A DNA stretch of 36,622 nt from Phycicoccus sp. (GCA_017993715.1 JAGOME010000045.1:1-36622); one strand, 5' to 3'; shown: positions 25,842 through 35,507, numbered from the stretch's first letter. Notes: a model not told the origin generated them from the sequence alone. A program made the numbers and translations.

Positions 25842-26872
25842 GGGCTGTCCTCGGCGACGACCACCCGCAGGATGTCCTCGTCATCGACCACGCCGACAAA
25901 CGAGCCAGCGGCGTCGACAACGCGGCACGGACCCTGATGAGCCAGCACTGCGCGGGCGGCGTCCCGGACGATCTGGTTGTCGCGCAACGTGGGTGACCCG
26001 ACTCCCTCGTCTGCGCTCGACGGTTGGCGCATGACCCACTTGAGGGTGAGGACGTGGCTCTTGGGCACCTCGGAGACGAAGTCCTTGACGTAGTCGTCGG
26101 CGGGGGCGCCGACGACCTCGTCGGGCGCACCGATCTGGACGATCGCCCCGTCGCGCATGATGAGGATGCGGTCGCCGAGCTTGAGGGCTTCCTGCAGGTC
26201 GTGGGTGATGAAGACCATCGTCTTGCCGACCTCGTGATGCAGTCGAATGACCTCGTTCTGCATATCGCGCCGGATGAGCGGATCGAGGGCCGAGAACGGC
26301 TCGTCGAACATCAGAATCTGAGGATCGTTGGCCAGGGCGCGCGCCAGGCCCACCCGCTGCTGCATGCCGCCGGAGAGCTGGTCGGGGTAGTTCTTCTCGT
26401 AGCCGGTCAGGCCGACGAGGTCGATCATCTCCTGGGCTCGGTCCCGACGGTCCTTCTTGTCCTCGCCGCGGATTTCCAGGCCGAACGCGATGTTGTCAAT
26501 GACCTTGCGGTGCGGGAGCAGCCCGAAGTTCTGGAAGACCATCGAGATCCGCTTGCGGCGAATCTCGCGCAGGCCCGTCTCGTCCAGTGCGGTGATGTCC
26601 TGACCATCCAGGAGGACCTCCCCGGCCGTCGGCTCGATCAGCCGGGTGAGGAGGCGTACGAGGGTCGACTTGCCCGAGCCGGACAGACCCATGACGACGA
26701 AGACCTCGCCGGGCGCGACGTCAAAGGAGACGTCGCGCACACCGATGACGTGGCCGTTCTTGGCTTGGAGCTCCTTGCGGGACAACTCGGCATCAGGGGT
26801 GCCGATGATCTTTGCAGCGTCTGGGCCGAAGATCTTCCAGAGGTGGTTAACGCTGAGGGCAGGTTGGGGCAT
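25838..26872 (-). CDS. proV: Glycine betaine ABC transporter ATP-binding protein
   Basis: A 344-residue ATPase of the ProV/OpuAA type. Walker [10 protein letters not shown] is at 62-70, the signature LSGGMQQR at 166-173, Walker B ILMFDE at 186-191 and the H-loop in [13 protein letters not shown]. The N-terminal [12 protein letters not shown] and the 30-40 residue insert ahead of Walker A mark the betaine subgroup. The C-terminal 50 residues ([20 protein letters not shown] then [18 protein letters not shown]) look like one CBS-type unit where OpuAA has two, so osmotic sensing may be reduced or different. ATG at 26872 has AGGAG seven bases upstream, ten bases after the BCCT stop. Next gene overlaps by ATGA. 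Confidence 0.9.
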   Translation of the reverse strand: MPQPALSVNHLWKIFGPDAAKIIGTPDAELSRKELQAKNGHVIGVRDVSFDVAPGEVFVVMGLSGSGKSTLVRLLTRLIEPTAGEVLLDGQDITALDETGLREIRRKRISMVFQNFGLLPHRKVIDNIAFGLEIRGEDKKDRRDRAQEMIDLVGLTGYEKNYPDQLSGGMQQRVGLARALANDPQILMFDEPFSALDPLIRRDMQNEVIRLHHEVGKTMVFITHDLQEALKLGDRILIMRDGAIVQIGAPDEVVGAPADDYVKDFVSEVPKSHVLTLKWVMRQPSSADEGVGSPTLRDNQIVRDAARAVLAHQGPCRVVDAAGSFVGVVDDEDILRVVVAEDSP

Positions 26873-26882
26873 CAGGGGACTC

Positions 26883-28925
26883 CTAGGCGAGGCGGAGGAA
26901 CTCAAGATGGCGTTCGTATTGGTCGAGGCAGTCGTTGATGATCTGGGCACTGCTGTACCCCATGACGTCGTAGCCCTGGCCGCCCTCGGCGAGGTGCACC
27001 TCGAGGCGGGCGTAGCGGTCGTGGGCCTGGATCATCCGACCACCGAAGGTGGGGACCGGTGAGTCGCCGACCTCGACGCGATAGACGAACGGGTCGGCGG
27101 AGTCGGCGTCGGCGACGAGCACGACCGCGCGACCCAGGCCGCCGGGCTCCGGCGCGTCTGCAGCCCAGACCGAGGTCGGCACCCCGAGCTGCGAGAGCTC
27201 GACCGCGACTTCCTCCAGGGCCGGGGTGACGGTCGTGTCGAGGTAGGTGCCGGCAGCAGGGACGTCGACGAAGTTCGTGGCGCGCGCGAGCCGCGCCTTC
27301 CAGGATCCGGCCGGGTGCGGGTCGCTGCCCTGCCCACGCGCGGACAGCATGAGAGGGAGCGAGTGTGCCCCGCTGTCGGCGCGGCGACCCTCCACCCGCA
27401 ACGCCTTGAGCAGCCCCAGCATGACCAGGACGAGGACGAACGCGAAGGGCAGCCCAAAGACGATGGTCGCGTACTGGAGGGCGACGATGCCGCCGACCAC
27501 GAGCATGGCGATGGTGAGCAGGCCGGTGACCGCGGCCCAGACGATCCGCTGCCAGGCAGCGCCGTCGTCGGTGACACTGCGCAGCTCACTGCACAGGTTG
27601 GCCATCACCAGGGCGCCGGAGTCTGCCGAGGTGACATAGAACAGCAGGCCGACCGCGACGGCCACAAAGATCACGACGGGGGCCAGGGGCACCCCCTCCA
27701 ACAGCCTGTAGAAGCCCAGGCCCGTGAAGTCCTGAGCCGCCTCTGCGAAGGCACTGTCGCCCGAACGGATGCGGTCCAGGGCGGCATTCCCGAAGATCCC
27801 GACCCACATGACCACGTAGCAGAAGGGGATGATCATCGTGCCGACGACGAACTGACGGATCGTGCGACCGCGGGAGATTCGGGCGAGGAACAGGCCGACG
27901 AACGAGGCCCAGGCGATCCACCATGCCCAGAAGAACAGCGTCCAGCCGTTCATCCAGGCCTGCGCCCCGTCGTAGGCGAAGGTCTCCAGGGTTTTGTCCA
28001 GGAAGCTGTTCGCGAAGTCACCCACGTTGGTGACCATCGCGTTGAGTATGAATGAGGTGTTGCCGGTGACGAGCACCCACAGACCCAGGGCTAGAGCGAG
28101 GAGCACGTTGAGGGTGGACAGGAAGCGAATGCCCTTGTCGACCCCCGTCGTCGCCGAGATCGCCGCCATGACGACGGCGAGGACGACCAGGGCGGACTGC
28201 GCGGCGATGCCCATCGGCACCCCGAAGATCAGGTTGAGGCCGACGTTGAGGAAGACCACGCCAATGCCGAGCGAGGTCGCCACGCCGAAGACGGTGCCGA
28301 GGACGGCTGCTGAGTCCACGGCATGCCCGATGCCGCCGTTGATCCGTCGCCCGAAGATCGGGTGCAGGGCGCTGCGCACCGCGAGTGGCAACCCCACCCG
28401 ATAGGAGAAGAACGCCATGGCCATCCCCATGAGCGCGTACATGCCCCAGCCGTTAATGCCGTAGTGGAAGATTGTCCAGACCGTCGCCTGGCGAGCCGAG
28501 GTGACTGATTCGGGGTCACCGGTCGGCGGCGCGAAGTAGTGCGAGGCGGGTTCGAGCACCGAGTAGAACATGATGTCCGTGCCGATGCCGGCGGCGAACA
28601 GCATGCAGGCCCACGAGAATGTCGAGAACTCGGGTCGAGAGTGGTCTGGCCCCAGCCGGATCCGGCCGTAGCGCGAGAGCCCGAGGTAGAGCACGAACAC
28701 GACGACGGCCGTGCCGATGAGGATGTAGAACCAGCCGAACCACTCCGTCACCCATCCGGTCACCGCCCCGAGGGCGCTCTCGGCCGACGCCGGAGCGAAC
28801 AACGCCCACAGCGTCATCAGGACCGTCCCGATCAACGACACAGCCAGCACGGGTCTCCGGATCGGTGGACCGGACAGCCATGAGGGCAGCGTGGATCCCG
28901 GGGTGGGTGGTGCCTGTGAACTCAT
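26883..28925 (-). CDS. betT: BCCT family transporter, choline (BetT) type
   Basis: A 680-residue BCCT carrier. TM3 reads [20 protein letters not shown]; aspartate (D117) occupies the place of glycine in the neighbouring betaine-type carrier, as in proton-coupled choline transporters such as E. coli BetT. Other family blocks are [20 protein letters not shown] followed by [10 protein letters not shown] and [19 protein letters not shown]. The cytoplasmic C-terminal tail is long, about 170 residues, which in BetT adjusts activity to osmolality. ATG at 28925 has AAAGGAG seven bases upstream. It lies 82 bases after betA and leads directly into the ABC importer genes, so uptake of choline, its oxidation and betaine uptake are probably cotranscribed. 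Confidence 0.9.
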   Translation of the reverse strand: MSSQAPPTPGSTLPSWLSGPPIRRPVLAVSLIGTVLMTLWALFAPASAESALGAVTGWVTEWFGWFYILIGTAVVVFVLYLGLSRYGRIRLGPDHSRPEFSTFSWACMLFAAGIGTDIMFYSVLEPASHYFAPPTGDPESVTSARQATVWTIFHYGINGWGMYALMGMAMAFFSYRVGLPLAVRSALHPIFGRRINGGIGHAVDSAAVLGTVFGVATSLGIGVVFLNVGLNLIFGVPMGIAAQSALVVLAVVMAAISATTGVDKGIRFLSTLNVLLALALGLWVLVTGNTSFILNAMVTNVGDFANSFLDKTLETFAYDGAQAWMNGWTLFFWAWWIAWASFVGLFLARISRGRTIRQFVVGTMIIPFCYVVMWVGIFGNAALDRIRSGDSAFAEAAQDFTGLGFYRLLEGVPLAPVVIFVAVAVGLLFYVTSADSGALVMANLCSELRSVTDDGAAWQRIVWAAVTGLLTIAMLVVGGIVALQYATIVFGLPFAFVLVLVMLGLLKALRVEGRRADSGAHSLPLMLSARGQGSDPHPAGSWKARLARATNFVDVPAAGTYLDTTVTPALEEVAVELSQLGVPTSVWAADAPEPGGLGRAVVLVADADSADPFVYRVEVGDSPVPTFGGRMIQAHDRYARLEVHLAEGGQGYDVMGYSSAQIINDCLDQYERHLEFLRLA

Positions 28926-29007
28926 GTCGACTCCTTTGTCGAGAGTGAGGCGGACCGGCCGGGGACGTTGGCGCAGGCGTGGACGGGGTGAGGCGGAGGC
29001 CCTCAGG

Positions 29008-30753
29008 TCAGGTGGGAGGCTCCAGGGGGCTGCCGGCGCGGTAGTTGTACCAAGGTGCGTCGGAGGGGGTGAGTGGGGTGTTGCCGGCGATCAGGTCCGC
29101 CGCCTTCTCGGCGAGCATGACGACGGGGGCATAGATGTTGCCGTTGGTCACATAGGGCATGGAGGAGGCATCGACGACGCGCAGGTTCTGCGTGCCATGG
29201 ACGCCCATGGTGGTGGGATCGAGCACGGACATGGTGTCGATGCCCATCCGGGCCGTGCAACTGGGATGCAGCGCAGTCTCGGCGTCCCGGCGGACCCAGT
29301 CCAGGATCTCCTCGTCGGTCTCGACGCTGGGTCCAGGGGAGATCTCGCCGCCGTTGTACGGGGCCAGGGCGGGCTGGTTCAAGATGGTGCGCGCCACGCG
29401 AATTGCCTCGATCCACTCACGGCGGTCCTGCTCCGTGGACAGATAGTTAAAGCGCAGCGCCGGCTTGCGGTGGGGGTCGGCGGCCGTGATCTTGCAGGTG
29501 CCTCGGGCATCGGAGTACATGGGGCCGATGTGCACCTGGTATCCGTGTCCCTCGACCGGGGATGACCCGTCGTAGCGGATCGCGATCGGCAGGAAGTGGA
29601 ACATCAGGTTGGGGTAGTCGACGTCGTCGTTGCTGCGTGCGAAGCCGCCGCCCTCGAAGTGGTTGGTGGCCCCCAGCCCCTTGCGGAAGAAGAGCCAGTC
29701 GGCCGCGAGCTTGGGCCGGTTGCGCCATTGGAGGCCGGGGGCAATCGACACGGGCTGGGTGCTCGTGTACTGGATGTAGACCTCGAGGTGGTCCTGAAGG
29801 TGCTCTCCCACACCGGGAACGTGGGCGATCGGGTCGATCCCGAGACGCTCGAGCTCGCCGGCATTGCCGACGCCACTCAGTTGCAGCAACTGAGGGGAGT
29901 TGATCGCGCCGCCACACAGAATGACTTCACCGGCCCGGACCGAATGCCGCTGGCCGAGGGCTTCGTATTCGACGCCGACCGCGCGGTTGCCGTCGAACAG
30001 GATCTTGGTCGTGTACGCCAGGGTGCGCACATGCAGGTTGGGCCGGTCCATGACGGGGTGCAGGTAGGCGCGGGCCGCGGAGAGTCGGCGTCCCCGGTGG
30101 ACATTGCGGTCGAAGGGTGCGAAGCCCTCCTGCCGGTAGCCATTGACGTCGGTGGTGCGTGGGTATCCGGCCTCGACGGTCGCGTCGAAGAATGCCGAGA
30201 ACAACGGGTTGTTCGCCGGACCCCGTTCCAGGACAAGGGGTCCGTCGCCGCCGCGCCACGCGTCGGCCCCGGCCAGGCAGTTTTCCATGCGCTTGAAGTA
30301 GGGCAGACAGTGGGCGTAGTCCCACGACTCCATACCCTTGTCGGCGCCCCAACGCTCGTAGTCCATGGGATTGCCCCGTTGGAAGATCATCCCGTTGATC
30401 GAACTGCTGCCGCCGAGGACCTTGCCGCGGGCGTGATAGATCTTGCGCCCGTACATGAACGGCTCGGGCTCGGACTCGTACCGCCAGTCGTAGAGCTTGC
30501 TCCCGATGGGGAAGGGCAGCGCGGCGGGCATGTGGATGAACGGGTCGATCTTGAGGTCGGCCCGCCCGGCTTCGAGCACCAGGACGCTGGTGCCCGCGTC
30601 GGCCGACAGCCGGTTGGCCAGCACGCAACCGGCGCTGCCCCCACCGACGATGACAATGTCGACGGATTGGGGCGCCGGGCCGAGCGTGGTCTTGGCCAGA
30701 GCCTTCTCGGTGCCAGCCGGGAGGCGCGGCATTCGCAGGTTGAGCAAGGTCAT
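29008..30753 (-). CDS. betA: Choline dehydrogenase (GMC oxidoreductase)
   Basis: A 581-residue FAD enzyme of the glucose-methanol-choline family that oxidises choline to betaine aldehyde and can continue to glycine betaine. The dinucleotide motif [19 protein letters not shown] is at residues 35-53, GMC signature [18 protein letters not shown] near 110, second signature [15 protein letters not shown], catalytic-site HPSCTARMG from residue 496, and [20 protein letters not shown] near the end. ATG at 30753 is preferred to one three codons earlier because GGGATGG then fits as a ribosome site. No betB lies in the window, so either BetA performs both steps or the aldehyde dehydrogenase is elsewhere. 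Palindromes at 30904-30939 lie 151 bases upstream. Confidence 0.88.
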   Translation of the reverse strand: MTLLNLRMPRLPAGTEKALAKTTLGPAPQSVDIVIVGGGSAGCVLANRLSADAGTSVLVLEAGRADLKIDPFIHMPAALPFPIGSKLYDWRYESEPEPFMYGRKIYHARGKVLGGSSSINGMIFQRGNPMDYERWGADKGMESWDYAHCLPYFKRMENCLAGADAWRGGDGPLVLERGPANNPLFSAFFDATVEAGYPRTTDVNGYRQEGFAPFDRNVHRGRRLSAARAYLHPVMDRPNLHVRTLAYTTKILFDGNRAVGVEYEALGQRHSVRAGEVILCGGAINSPQLLQLSGVGNAGELERLGIDPIAHVPGVGEHLQDHLEVYIQYTSTQPVSIAPGLQWRNRPKLAADWLFFRKGLGATNHFEGGGFARSNDDVDYPNLMFHFLPIAIRYDGSSPVEGHGYQVHIGPMYSDARGTCKITAADPHRKPALRFNYLSTEQDRREWIEAIRVARTILNQPALAPYNGGEISPGPSVETDEEILDWVRRDAETALHPSCTARMGIDTMSVLDPTTMGVHGTQNLRVVDASSMPYVTNGNIYAPVVMLAEKAADLIAGNTPLTPSDAPWYNYRAGSPLEPPT

Positions 30754-30903
30754 GAGAACCATCCCGTGGGTGCGGGCGCCGGATGGCGCCGGAGGTGCGA
30801 GGTCGCCGAGGCCGGGCAGGTGGGATCACAACGCCCACCGCCGACGGCGGCATGCCAGCGCCCCTCGATGTCCAGCTCCGCCACCCAGCTCCTCATCCTG
30901 TGC

Positions 30904-30939
30904 GTTGCGACTTACGCAACAGCGCGTGGTCTACGCAAC
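30904..30939. promoter_or_regulatory. Operator sites upstream of betA
   Basis: GTTGCGACTTACGCAAC (30904-30920) is the best copy of the palindrome GTTGCG-N5-CGCAAC. A second site, sharing TACGCAAC in its right half, ends at 30939, 19 bases on. They lie in the 213-base gap (30754-30966) between the iclR stop and betA, which holds no gene that I can see. Confidence 0.75.
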
Positions 30940-30966
30940 AAACCTTGGCGCGTGGCGCGGTGGGGG

Positions 30967-31779
30967 TCAACCCCCGGTTCTGGGTGAACGCTTGGGATCG
31001 ACCCAGCCAAGGGCCAATGAAATCTCGTCAGCAGCCTGGATGACGGTGGGAATGAGGGTCGCGCGCCGCTCATGGTCAATCCGAAAGGTCGGTCCGGACA
31101 CCGACACCGAGGCGACGATCTCGCCATGCGCGTTGTGGATGGGCGCGGCGACAGCGGTCAGCCCGACGTCGAGCTCGTCGGCGGCTATGGCATATCCCTG
31201 AGCGCGCACGGTGTTCAGTTCGTCGATGAGTCGGGCGCGGTCGGTGACGGTGGAGGGGGTGTAAGCCGTCAGGTCGCCCAGGATCGCGCTGAGTTCGGGG
31301 GCGGCGAGCTCGCTGAGCAGGACCTTGCCGTTACTCGTGGCGTGCAGCGGAATGTGTTGGCCCACCCAGTTGTAGGACGACAGTGTCGAGGGGCCGGCGA
31401 TCTGGTCGATGTAGAGCGCCGCCCCGCCGGAAAGGATGACGACATTGACGGTCTCGCCGGTTTCGGCGGCCAGGCGACGGCAGACCGGGCGGGCCTCCTG
31501 CACGAGGTCGAGGCGGGCGTTGGTCGCGCCGGCGAGCCGCAGGATGCCGACGCCGAGGCGGTACCGGCCGCGCTCCTCGATCTGCTCGACCAATCCCCGC
31601 CGCTCGAGGGCGGCGACGAGGCGGCTGGCCGTGGACTTGTGGACGCCGAGCTCGGCGGCCATCGTCGTCACGCCGACGTCACCGCGTTGGGCCAGCAGCT
31701 CCAGGATCGTCACGGCCCGGTCGACGGACTGGACCGTGCCGGCCTTGTCGCCGTTGCTGTCCTTGGGCGGCGTACTCAT
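30967..31779 (-). CDS. IclR family transcriptional regulator, likely of choline/betaine genes
   Basis: A 270-residue regulator with an N-terminal winged helix-turn-helix (QSVDRAVTILELLAQRGDVG, then MAAELGVHKSTASRLVAALE, residues about 17-80) and the C-terminal IclR ligand-binding domain (SYNWVGQHIPLHATSNGKVL, then GYAIAADELDVGLTAVAAPI and ASVSVSGPTFRID). It precedes betA on the same strand. Two palindromes of the regulon type lie 22-58 bases upstream of its own ATG, suggesting autoregulation; sites before betA, the betaine carrier and the dehydrogenase-etf operon are the probable targets. Whether it represses or activates, and whether choline, betaine or a breakdown product is the ligand, cannot be told from sequence. 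Confidence 0.88.
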   Translation of the reverse strand: MSTPPKDSNGDKAGTVQSVDRAVTILELLAQRGDVGVTTMAAELGVHKSTASRLVAALERRGLVEQIEERGRYRLGVGILRLAGATNARLDLVQEARPVCRRLAAETGETVNVVILSGGAALYIDQIAGPSTLSSYNWVGQHIPLHATSNGKVLLSELAAPELSAILGDLTAYTPSTVTDRARLIDELNTVRAQGYAIAADELDVGLTAVAAPIHNAHGEIVASVSVSGPTFRIDHERRATLIPTVIQAADEISLALGWVDPKRSPRTGG

Positions 31780-31800
31780 CGGCCCGTGTGCCCGCAGGGA

Positions 31801-31837
31801 GTCGCGCTAGGCGCGTTCGTGTTGCGCATGGCGCGAC
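31801..31837. promoter_or_regulatory. Operator pair upstream of iclR
   Basis: GTTGCGCATGGCGCGAC (31821-31837) differs by one base from the palindrome ideal of the betA site; GTCGCGCTAGGCGCGTT (31801-31817) is a second imperfect palindrome exactly 20 bases away. Both lie upstream of the regulator's ATG at 31779. Confidence 0.65.
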
Positions 31838-32040
31838 AGTAGCCCCCGGATGCCCTCCTGGCGAGAGCCGGCTCCCCATCTGGGCCGCCGGTCCTGCTCT
31901 TCCGTTCCTCGCCCTGGGCGTACGACCTGCTGTGGCGCACCTTGTGCTTCGGGCGTGGTCACCGTCGTCGTGCAGCTCGCCCAATTGGGCCGGGACCGCG
32001 GTGGCTCGGCGGAGGCGGCCCAGCTCAGGTTGCGACGGCT
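31838..32040. other. Intergenic stretch without recognisable gene
   Basis: About 200 bases between the iclR promoter and the mazF stop. Open frames here give low-complexity Arg/Ala/Pro-rich translations with no start signal. I see no gene, RNA or repeat. Confidence 0.5.
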
Positions 32041-32379
32041 CTAGAGGTCCAGGAGCACCGCGAGGGTCTCACGAATCTCGCCGAGGATCACTGGACCGAC
32101 GTTGCCCATGCGTTCGTGGATCCGCGTGGTGGCCACGGAACGGAGGTGCTGGCATTGCACCGACGATCGTGTGCCAAGCCCGTTGCCCTGATCGGGCTCA
32201 ATGATGACTTCGGTGCCGCTCTGTCGAACTGTCCGGGTCAAGGGTACGACCTGCACAACATTCGGCCCGCCCCGCAAAACTCGCGCGGCGGTGACCACGA
32301 CGGCCGGTCGATGCATCCCAGCCTCACTCGCCGTCGGAGTCCCTAGGTCGAGTGCGACGAAATCACCCGGCGTCAGCAT
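32041..32379 (-). CDS. mazF: MazF/PemK-type endoribonuclease toxin
   Basis: A 112-residue MazF-family protein. These toxins cut mRNA at short sequences when not bound by antitoxin. Visible pattern: PGDFVALDLG at the N-terminus, HRPAVVVTAARVLRGGPNVV then QVVPLTRTVR, TEVIIEPDQGNGLGTRSSVQ and a QHLRSVATTRIHERMGNVGP VILGEIRE C-terminal half; the R-P-AVVV and S-x-x-x-CQ-x-LR-x-V segments are typical. The start at 32379 overlaps the antitoxin gene by 17 bases in the standard antitoxin-first order. Cleavage site cannot be predicted. The pair lies between the betaine and serine genes with no role in either pathway visible. Confidence 0.85.
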   Translation of the reverse strand: MLTPGDFVALDLGTPTASEAGMHRPAVVVTAARVLRGGPNVVQVVPLTRTVRQSGTEVIIEPDQGNGLGTRSSVQCQHLRSVATTRIHERMGNVGPVILGEIRETLAVLLDL

Positions 32380-32560
32380 CGAGCCATGCGGACTCTTCGT
32401 CGGTCAGTTCGCGCACCAGGTCCGCAGCCATGGCGTCCTGACGAAGCGCGCGGATCGCCCGGCTCACCGTCTCATCGATGGTCTCGTGGCGCTCGGCCGC
32501 CAAGCGGGTCACCCGCGCGTGGGTGACCCGGCTGATGCGAATCGTCGTCGTGTCACCCAT
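32363..32560 (-). CDS. Ribbon-helix-helix antitoxin of the MazF-type pair
   Basis: A 65-residue protein beginning GDTTTIRISRVTHARVTRLA, with a ribbon-helix-helix fold at the N-terminus (strand TTTIRISR, helices HARVTRLAAERHE and IDETVSRAIRALRQD) and an acidic C-terminal tail (ELTDEESAWLDADAG) suited to block the toxin. It acts as DNA-binding autorepressor and toxin neutraliser in related pairs. ATG at 32560 is chosen; an in-frame TTG three codons upstream falls inside a palindrome. No Shine-Dalgarno is visible. Two palindromes lie within 41 bases upstream. Confidence 0.8.
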   Translation of the reverse strand: MGDTTTIRISRVTHARVTRLAAERHETIDETVSRAIRALRQDAMAADLVRELTDEESAWLDADAG

Positions 32561-32564
32561 AGAA

Positions 32565-32601
32565 GACAAGATTGTCCCGTGTAGACGGATTCGTCTACAC
32601 G
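32565..32601. promoter_or_regulatory. Two palindromes: sdaA terminator and/or antitoxin operator
   Basis: GACAAGATTGTC (32565-32576) is a perfect 12-base palindrome. CGTGTAGACG (32578-32587) pairs perfectly with CGTCTACACG (32592-32601) around GATT. The second lies ten bases after the sdaA stop and so can act as its terminator; both are also in the promoter of the antitoxin gene and could be its operator. Confidence 0.55.
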
Positions 32602-32611
32602 CAGAGTCGGG

Positions 32612-33997
32612 TCAGCACTCGATGAGGTTGACGGCGAGGCCGCCGCGGGCGGTCTCCTTGTACTTGACCTTCATGTCACGGCCGGTGTCGCGCATCGTCT
32701 TGATGGCGGTGTCGAGCGAGACGATCTGGTCGCCGGCGCCCCGCAGCGCCATGCGGGCGGCGGTGATCGCCTTGACCGAGGCGATGGCGTTGCGCTCGAT
32801 GCACGGGATCTGGACGAGTCCGCCGACGGGGTCGCAGGTGAGGCCGAGGTTGTGCTCGATGCCGATCTCCGCGGCATTCTCGACCTGTTTGGGGGTCCCG
32901 CCGAGGACCTCGGCGAGCGCCCCGGCCGCCATCGAGCAGGCCGAGCCGACCTCGCCCTGGCAGCCGACCTCGGCGCCGGAGATGGACGCGTTCTCCTTGT
33001 AGAGCGACCCGATGGCGGCTGCCGTCAGGAGGAACGCAACCACGCCGTCGTCATCGGCGCCGGGAACGAAGCGGGTGTAGTAATGCAGCACCGCCGGAAT
33101 GATGCCCGCAGCGCCATTGGTCGGGGCGGTGACGATGCGTCCGCCGGAGGCGTTCTCCTCGTTGACCGCCAACGCATACAGGGTGACCCAGTCCATTGTT
33201 GCGAGCGGGTCGCCGCCCTGCTCGCGCTTGAGCTGTCGCCGTAGCCGGGGCGCCCGCCGCTGAACCTTGAGCCCGCCGGGGAGGACGCCCTCGGTGCGGC
33301 ACCCGTTGTCGACACACTCCTGCATGACGTCCCAGAGGTGGAGCAGGCCCGCCCGCACCTCGGCTTCGGAGCGCCAGGACAGCTCGTTGGCCATCATCAC
33401 GCCGCTGATCGGCAGGCCTGACTCGCGGCAGCGCTCGAGCAACTCGGCGCCACTCTTGAACGGGTAACGCACCGGGGTCGCGTCGGGCACGATGACGTCC
33501 TGGCCGACCTCGTCCTGGTCCAACACGAATCCGCCGCCAACCGAGTAGAACTCCCGGTTGAGCAGTGGCACACACGTGTCGTCGGGCTCCCCCTCCGCGA
33601 ATGCCGTGAAGCGCATCCCGTTGGCGTGGAACGGCAACGTGGCTCGGCGATGGAGGATGACGTCCTCATCGACGGTGATTGCGACCTCATGGGAGCCGTT
33701 CAGCAGGAGGCGCCCCGAGGCCTTGATCTCCTCGAACGTCGCCTCTGCGGCGCGAGGGTCGACCGTCTCGGGATGCCGTCCAGCCAGGCCCAGAACGACC
33801 GCCTTGACCGAGCCGTGGCCGTGACCGGTCGCCCCGAGCGAGCCGAAGAGCTCGGCGCGCACGCGGCACGTTGCCTCCAGGTGGCCCTCCTCCCTCAGCC
33901 GCTGGGCGAAGGTTGCCGCCGCCCGCATGGGCCCGACGGTGTGCGAGCTCGACGGGCCGATGCCGACCGAGAACAGGTCGAAGGCACTGATCGCCAT
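32612..33997 (-). CDS. sdaA: L-serine dehydratase (iron-sulfur, single chain)
   Basis: Deaminates L-serine to pyruvate and ammonia with a 4Fe-4S cluster. The 461-residue protein has the beta part first ([20 protein letters not shown], then [10 protein letters not shown]) and the alpha part second. Cluster cysteines are seen in [20 protein letters not shown] and [20 protein letters not shown], with the family's [20 protein letters not shown] ahead. Length is normal for the fused bacterial type. ATG at 33997 lies 12 bases after the mtgB-like gene stop, so both are probably cotranscribed. Serine is where glycine and one-carbon units from betaine breakdown meet, which explains the position. Confidence 0.93.
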   Translation of the reverse strand: MAISAFDLFSVGIGPSSSHTVGPMRAAATFAQRLREEGHLEATCRVRAELFGSLGATGHGHGSVKAVVLGLAGRHPETVDPRAAEATFEEIKASGRLLLNGSHEVAITVDEDVILHRRATLPFHANGMRFTAFAEGEPDDTCVPLLNREFYSVGGGFVLDQDEVGQDVIVPDATPVRYPFKSGAELLERCRESGLPISGVMMANELSWRSEAEVRAGLLHLWDVMQECVDNGCRTEGVLPGGLKVQRRAPRLRRQLKREQGGDPLATMDWVTLYALAVNEENASGGRIVTAPTNGAAGIIPAVLHYYTRFVPGADDDGVVAFLLTAAAIGSLYKENASISGAEVGCQGEVGSACSMAAGALAEVLGGTPKQVENAAEIGIEHNLGLTCDPVGGLVQIPCIERNAIASVKAITAARMALRGAGDQIVSLDTAIKTMRDTGRDMKVKYKETARGGLAVNLIEC

Positions 33998-34009
33998 CGG
34001 GCCAGTCTC

Positions 34010-35449
34010 TCAGTCGCCGAGTTCGATGCGCCGTCGGTTGACGTAGTCCTCGAGCTCGGCGCGCACGGCGTCGTCCAGCGACGGCTGCTCGTAGGCCTCG
34101 AGCCACTTCTTCCAGGTGTTGCCGGCGCGGGCGCTGGTGTCCAGGGCGCCATTGCGCATCCAGCGCTCGTAGTTGTCCGAGGACGACAGGAACGGCCGGT
34201 AGAAGCACGTCCGGAAGCGCTCCATCGTGTGCATCGACCCGAGGAAGTGCCCGCCGTGCCCGACCTCGAGGTGGGCGTCGAAGCCCAGCGATGCGTCATC
34301 GATCTCCATCGGGGTGAACTCGTGCTGGAGCATCTCGGCGATCTGGCAGTCGACAATGAACTTCTCGAACGACGAGACCAGGCCGCCCTCGAGCCAGCCG
34401 GCGGTGTGCATGACCCAGTTGGTGCCCGCGAGGAACGTCGGCATGAGCGTCATGAGCGACTCGTAGCCGGCCTGGGCATCGGCCACCTGGCTCGACGTGA
34501 GCCCGCCGCCGGTGCGGAACGGCAGCCCGAAGTGGCGCGCGATCTGCCCGGTGCACAGCAGCCCGATGCCGGACTCCGGGGTGCCGAACGTCGGTGAGCC
34601 GGACTGCATGTCGATGTTGGACAGGAAGGAGCCGAAGATGACCGGGGTGCCAGGGCGGATGAGCTGGGCCAACGCAATCCCGGACAGGGCTTCGGCGATC
34701 TGCTGGACCAGGGCTGCCGGGATCGTCACCGGCGACATGGCGCCCATGAGGATGAACGGCGTCAGCACGACTGGCTGGGCGGCGGCGGCATACTCAAACA
34801 GCGCGTCGAGCATCCGGTCATCCCAGCGCAGCGGGGAGTTGCAGTTGATCAGGCTGATCGAGACCGGCGTCTTCTCGATCGCCTCGCGACCCCCGAAGAG
34901 GATCTCGCCCATGGCAATGGTGTCGGCGGCATTCGGGCCTGACACGACGTTGCCCATGTAGATCTTGTCGGTCAGCGTCATGAGTGCGAGGTTCATGTCG
35001 AGATGGCGGCTGTCCAGAGGCCGGTCGTTGGGCTCGCACACGACACCGCCGGCGGAGTCGAGCACAGAGGCGTGCTGCGCGAGGCGCAGGAAGTTCTGGT
35101 AGTCCTCCCATGTGCCGTCGCGGCGGACGTCGCCCTCGCGCACGAAAGGCGGGCCGTAGACGGCGCCGAAGGCCATGTGGTCGCCACCGATGTGGACCGA
35201 GCGGGCGGGGTTTCGCGCCTGCACGTCGAACTCGCGAGGGGCCTTGGCGACCTGGGCAAGGATGAACTCTGGGTCGAGGAAGACCGTGTTCTCCTCGACC
35301 CGCTGGCCGGCCTCGCGGAAGAGGTCCAGGGCGCGGTCACTCATGAACTCGACGCCGATCTCGGTGACCAGGCGGCGCCACGCGGCGTCGAGCTTGGCCA
35401 TGGCATCCAGGCTGAGGATCTCGTAGCGGGGCATCCGGTTGACGAACAC
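34010..35449 (-). CDS. mtgB: MttB-superfamily corrinoid methyltransferase, MtgB-like
   Basis: A 479-residue member of the trimethylamine methyltransferase superfamily without any in-frame TAG, thus the non-pyrrolysine branch to which glycine betaine methyltransferase MtgB belongs. MtgB moves a methyl group from betaine to a corrinoid protein, leaving dimethylglycine. Recognised parts are FDVQARNPARSVHIGGDHMA, DSRHLDMNLALMTLTDKIYM, ISLINCNSPLRWDDRMLDAL, FGTPESGIGLLCTGQIARHF and the C-terminal LEVGHGGHFLGSMHTMERFR. GTG at 35449 with AGGGAG close upstream is taken as start; ATG at 35434 is an alternative. The divergent side carries an iclR gene and a corrinoid protein gene, and sdaA follows. Carnitine or proline betaine are possible substrates too. 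Confidence 0.82.
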   Translation of the reverse strand: MFVNRMPRYEILSLDAMAKLDAAWRRLVTEIGVEFMSDRALDLFREAGQRVEENTVFLDPEFILAQVAKAPREFDVQARNPARSVHIGGDHMAFGAVYGPPFVREGDVRRDGTWEDYQNFLRLAQHASVLDSAGGVVCEPNDRPLDSRHLDMNLALMTLTDKIYMGNVVSGPNAADTIAMGEILFGGREAIEKTPVSISLINCNSPLRWDDRMLDALFEYAAAAQPVVLTPFILMGAMSPVTIPAALVQQIAEALSGIALAQLIRPGTPVIFGSFLSNIDMQSGSPTFGTPESGIGLLCTGQIARHFGLPFRTGGGLTSSQVADAQAGYESLMTLMPTFLAGTNWVMHTAGWLEGGLVSSFEKFIVDCQIAEMLQHEFTPMEIDDASLGFDAHLEVGHGGHFLGSMHTMERFRTCFYRPFLSSSDNYERWMRNGALDTSARAGNTWKKWLEAYEQPSLDDAVRAELEDYVNRRRIELGD

Positions 35450-35507
35450 AGCACTCCCTGAAAGGTCGGCATTGACGGGGATGTGACGCAGATCCTAGCC
35501 TCATGGC

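Noticed and set aside
23749-26130. A 793-codon open frame on the minus strand overlapping the permease and ATPase genes
   Set aside because: It is read in a second frame of the proV-proW genes; its translation is Arg/Pro/His-rich with no family motif, whereas the overlapping frames encode clear ABC transporter proteins.
34010-35449. A pyrrolysine-containing trimethylamine methyltransferase
   Set aside because: The frame has no internal TAG over its full length, so it belongs to the non-pyrrolysine branch.
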